In this document: in pieces, positions 5,393-5,543 of the stretch
How the letters are laid out: the number at the start of each line of letters is the position of its first letter
Numbering within the stretch: position 1 is the stretch's first letter
Origin: an uncultured Faecalibacterium sp.
GTDB lineage: Bacteria; Bacillota; Clostridia; Oscillospirales; Ruminococcaceae
DNA length: 5,543 nucleotides
Assembly: GCA_900772565.1 (NCBI GenBank)
Contig: CAAHET010000090.1
Span: 1 to 5,543, forward strand
Reading direction: 5' to 3'
The notes under the pieces: generated by a model
What the model saw: only the letters and a program-made list of their open reading frames with translations
The model's database searches: none
Told to the model about the DNA's origin: nothing
Position numbers and translations under genes: made by a program

Positions 5393-5543
5393 GCCCTCTC
5401 AGGCGCTCCCGCGCCAGCTCCCCCAAGGGGGGAGCCAAGGTTTAAGGCTCATTGCTGAAGCTTTAGGTGCAATGAGAAAGTTTCCGGCAGTGCTCTTGCC
5501 TCTCCCTTTGGGAGAGGTGGCACGGCGTAAGCCGTGACGGAGA
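5393..5543. repeat. Composite palindromic element, right inverted copy (cut by window end)
   Basis: This is the reverse-oriented counterpart of the element at the window start. It begins GCCCTCTCAG (5393-5402), then GGCGC-TCCC-GCGCC (5402-5415), a C-rich/G-rich hairpin (about 5418-5435) and the core. The core has AAAGTTTCCGGCA at 5477-5489, the complement of TGCCGGAAACTTT. It continues with CCTCTCCC-TTT-GGGAGAGG (5499-5517) and CACGGC-GTAA-GCCGTG (5521-5536). Within the core, GCTCATTGC (5448-5456) pairs with GCAATGAG (5469-5476) over eight bases. The far end lies beyond the window. No gene is visible from the terminator to the last base. Confidence 0.83.

Noticed and set aside
5248..5445. Short open frames on both strands across the terminal repeats
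   Set aside because: Their translations are Arg/Pro/Gly-rich and arise from the palindromic repeats; there is no ribosome binding site or domain.

Overview
The window reads as a chromosomal aromatic-amino-acid locus from a GC-rich Gram-positive gut anaerobe, most likely Faecalibacterium or a close Oscillospiraceae relative (Gemmiger/Subdoligranulum). This rests on the protein flavour (a Thermotoga/Bacillus-type DAHP synthase with an N-terminal ferredoxin-like domain, a Clostridia-type EPSP synthase), purine-rich ribosome binding sites before every gene, and dense GC-rich palindromic intergenic repeats of a kind I associate from memory with these genomes. The genus is an inference; no rRNA or other marker is present.

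Layout: a palindromic repeat element (about 1-160) is followed by five intact plus-strand genes. They are a small DUF559/Vsr-like endonuclease-fold protein (189-560), aroF, DAHP synthase type I-beta (584-1600), aroA, EPSP synthase (1697-2974), tyrA, prephenate/arogenate dehydrogenase without an ACT domain (3294-4157), and a DeoR-type HTH plus WYL-domain transcriptional regulator (4180-5136). A perfect 19-bp-stem terminator (5141-5184) closes the block. The rest (5198-5543) is two more palindromic repeat elements and no gene. Further repeat sequence lies between aroF and aroA (1610-1650) and between aroA and tyrA (3011-3199).

How the genes work together: AroF starts the shikimate pathway from PEP and erythrose-4-phosphate, AroA makes EPSP (the precursor of chorismate), and TyrA commits prephenate or arogenate to tyrosine. 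Allosteric control probably sits on AroF through its N-terminal domain, because TyrA lacks a regulatory domain. The WYL protein lies 22 bp after tyrA and is plausibly co-transcribed with it; it may sense a small ligand and control this or another locus. Other shikimate genes (aroB, aroC, aroD, aroE, aroK) and pheA are not in the window.

The least ordinary content is the repeats. About a dozen double-hairpin units can be seen. Flanks are conserved, but the tip hairpin differs in sequence from unit to unit and stays self-complementary. The units are built into larger composite elements around a shared core (TGCCGGAAACTTT, four copies). Two long copies bracket the five genes in inverted orientation, and one copy carries a nested unit. 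The DUF559 gene starts 28 bp after one element, which raises the possibility of a functional link.
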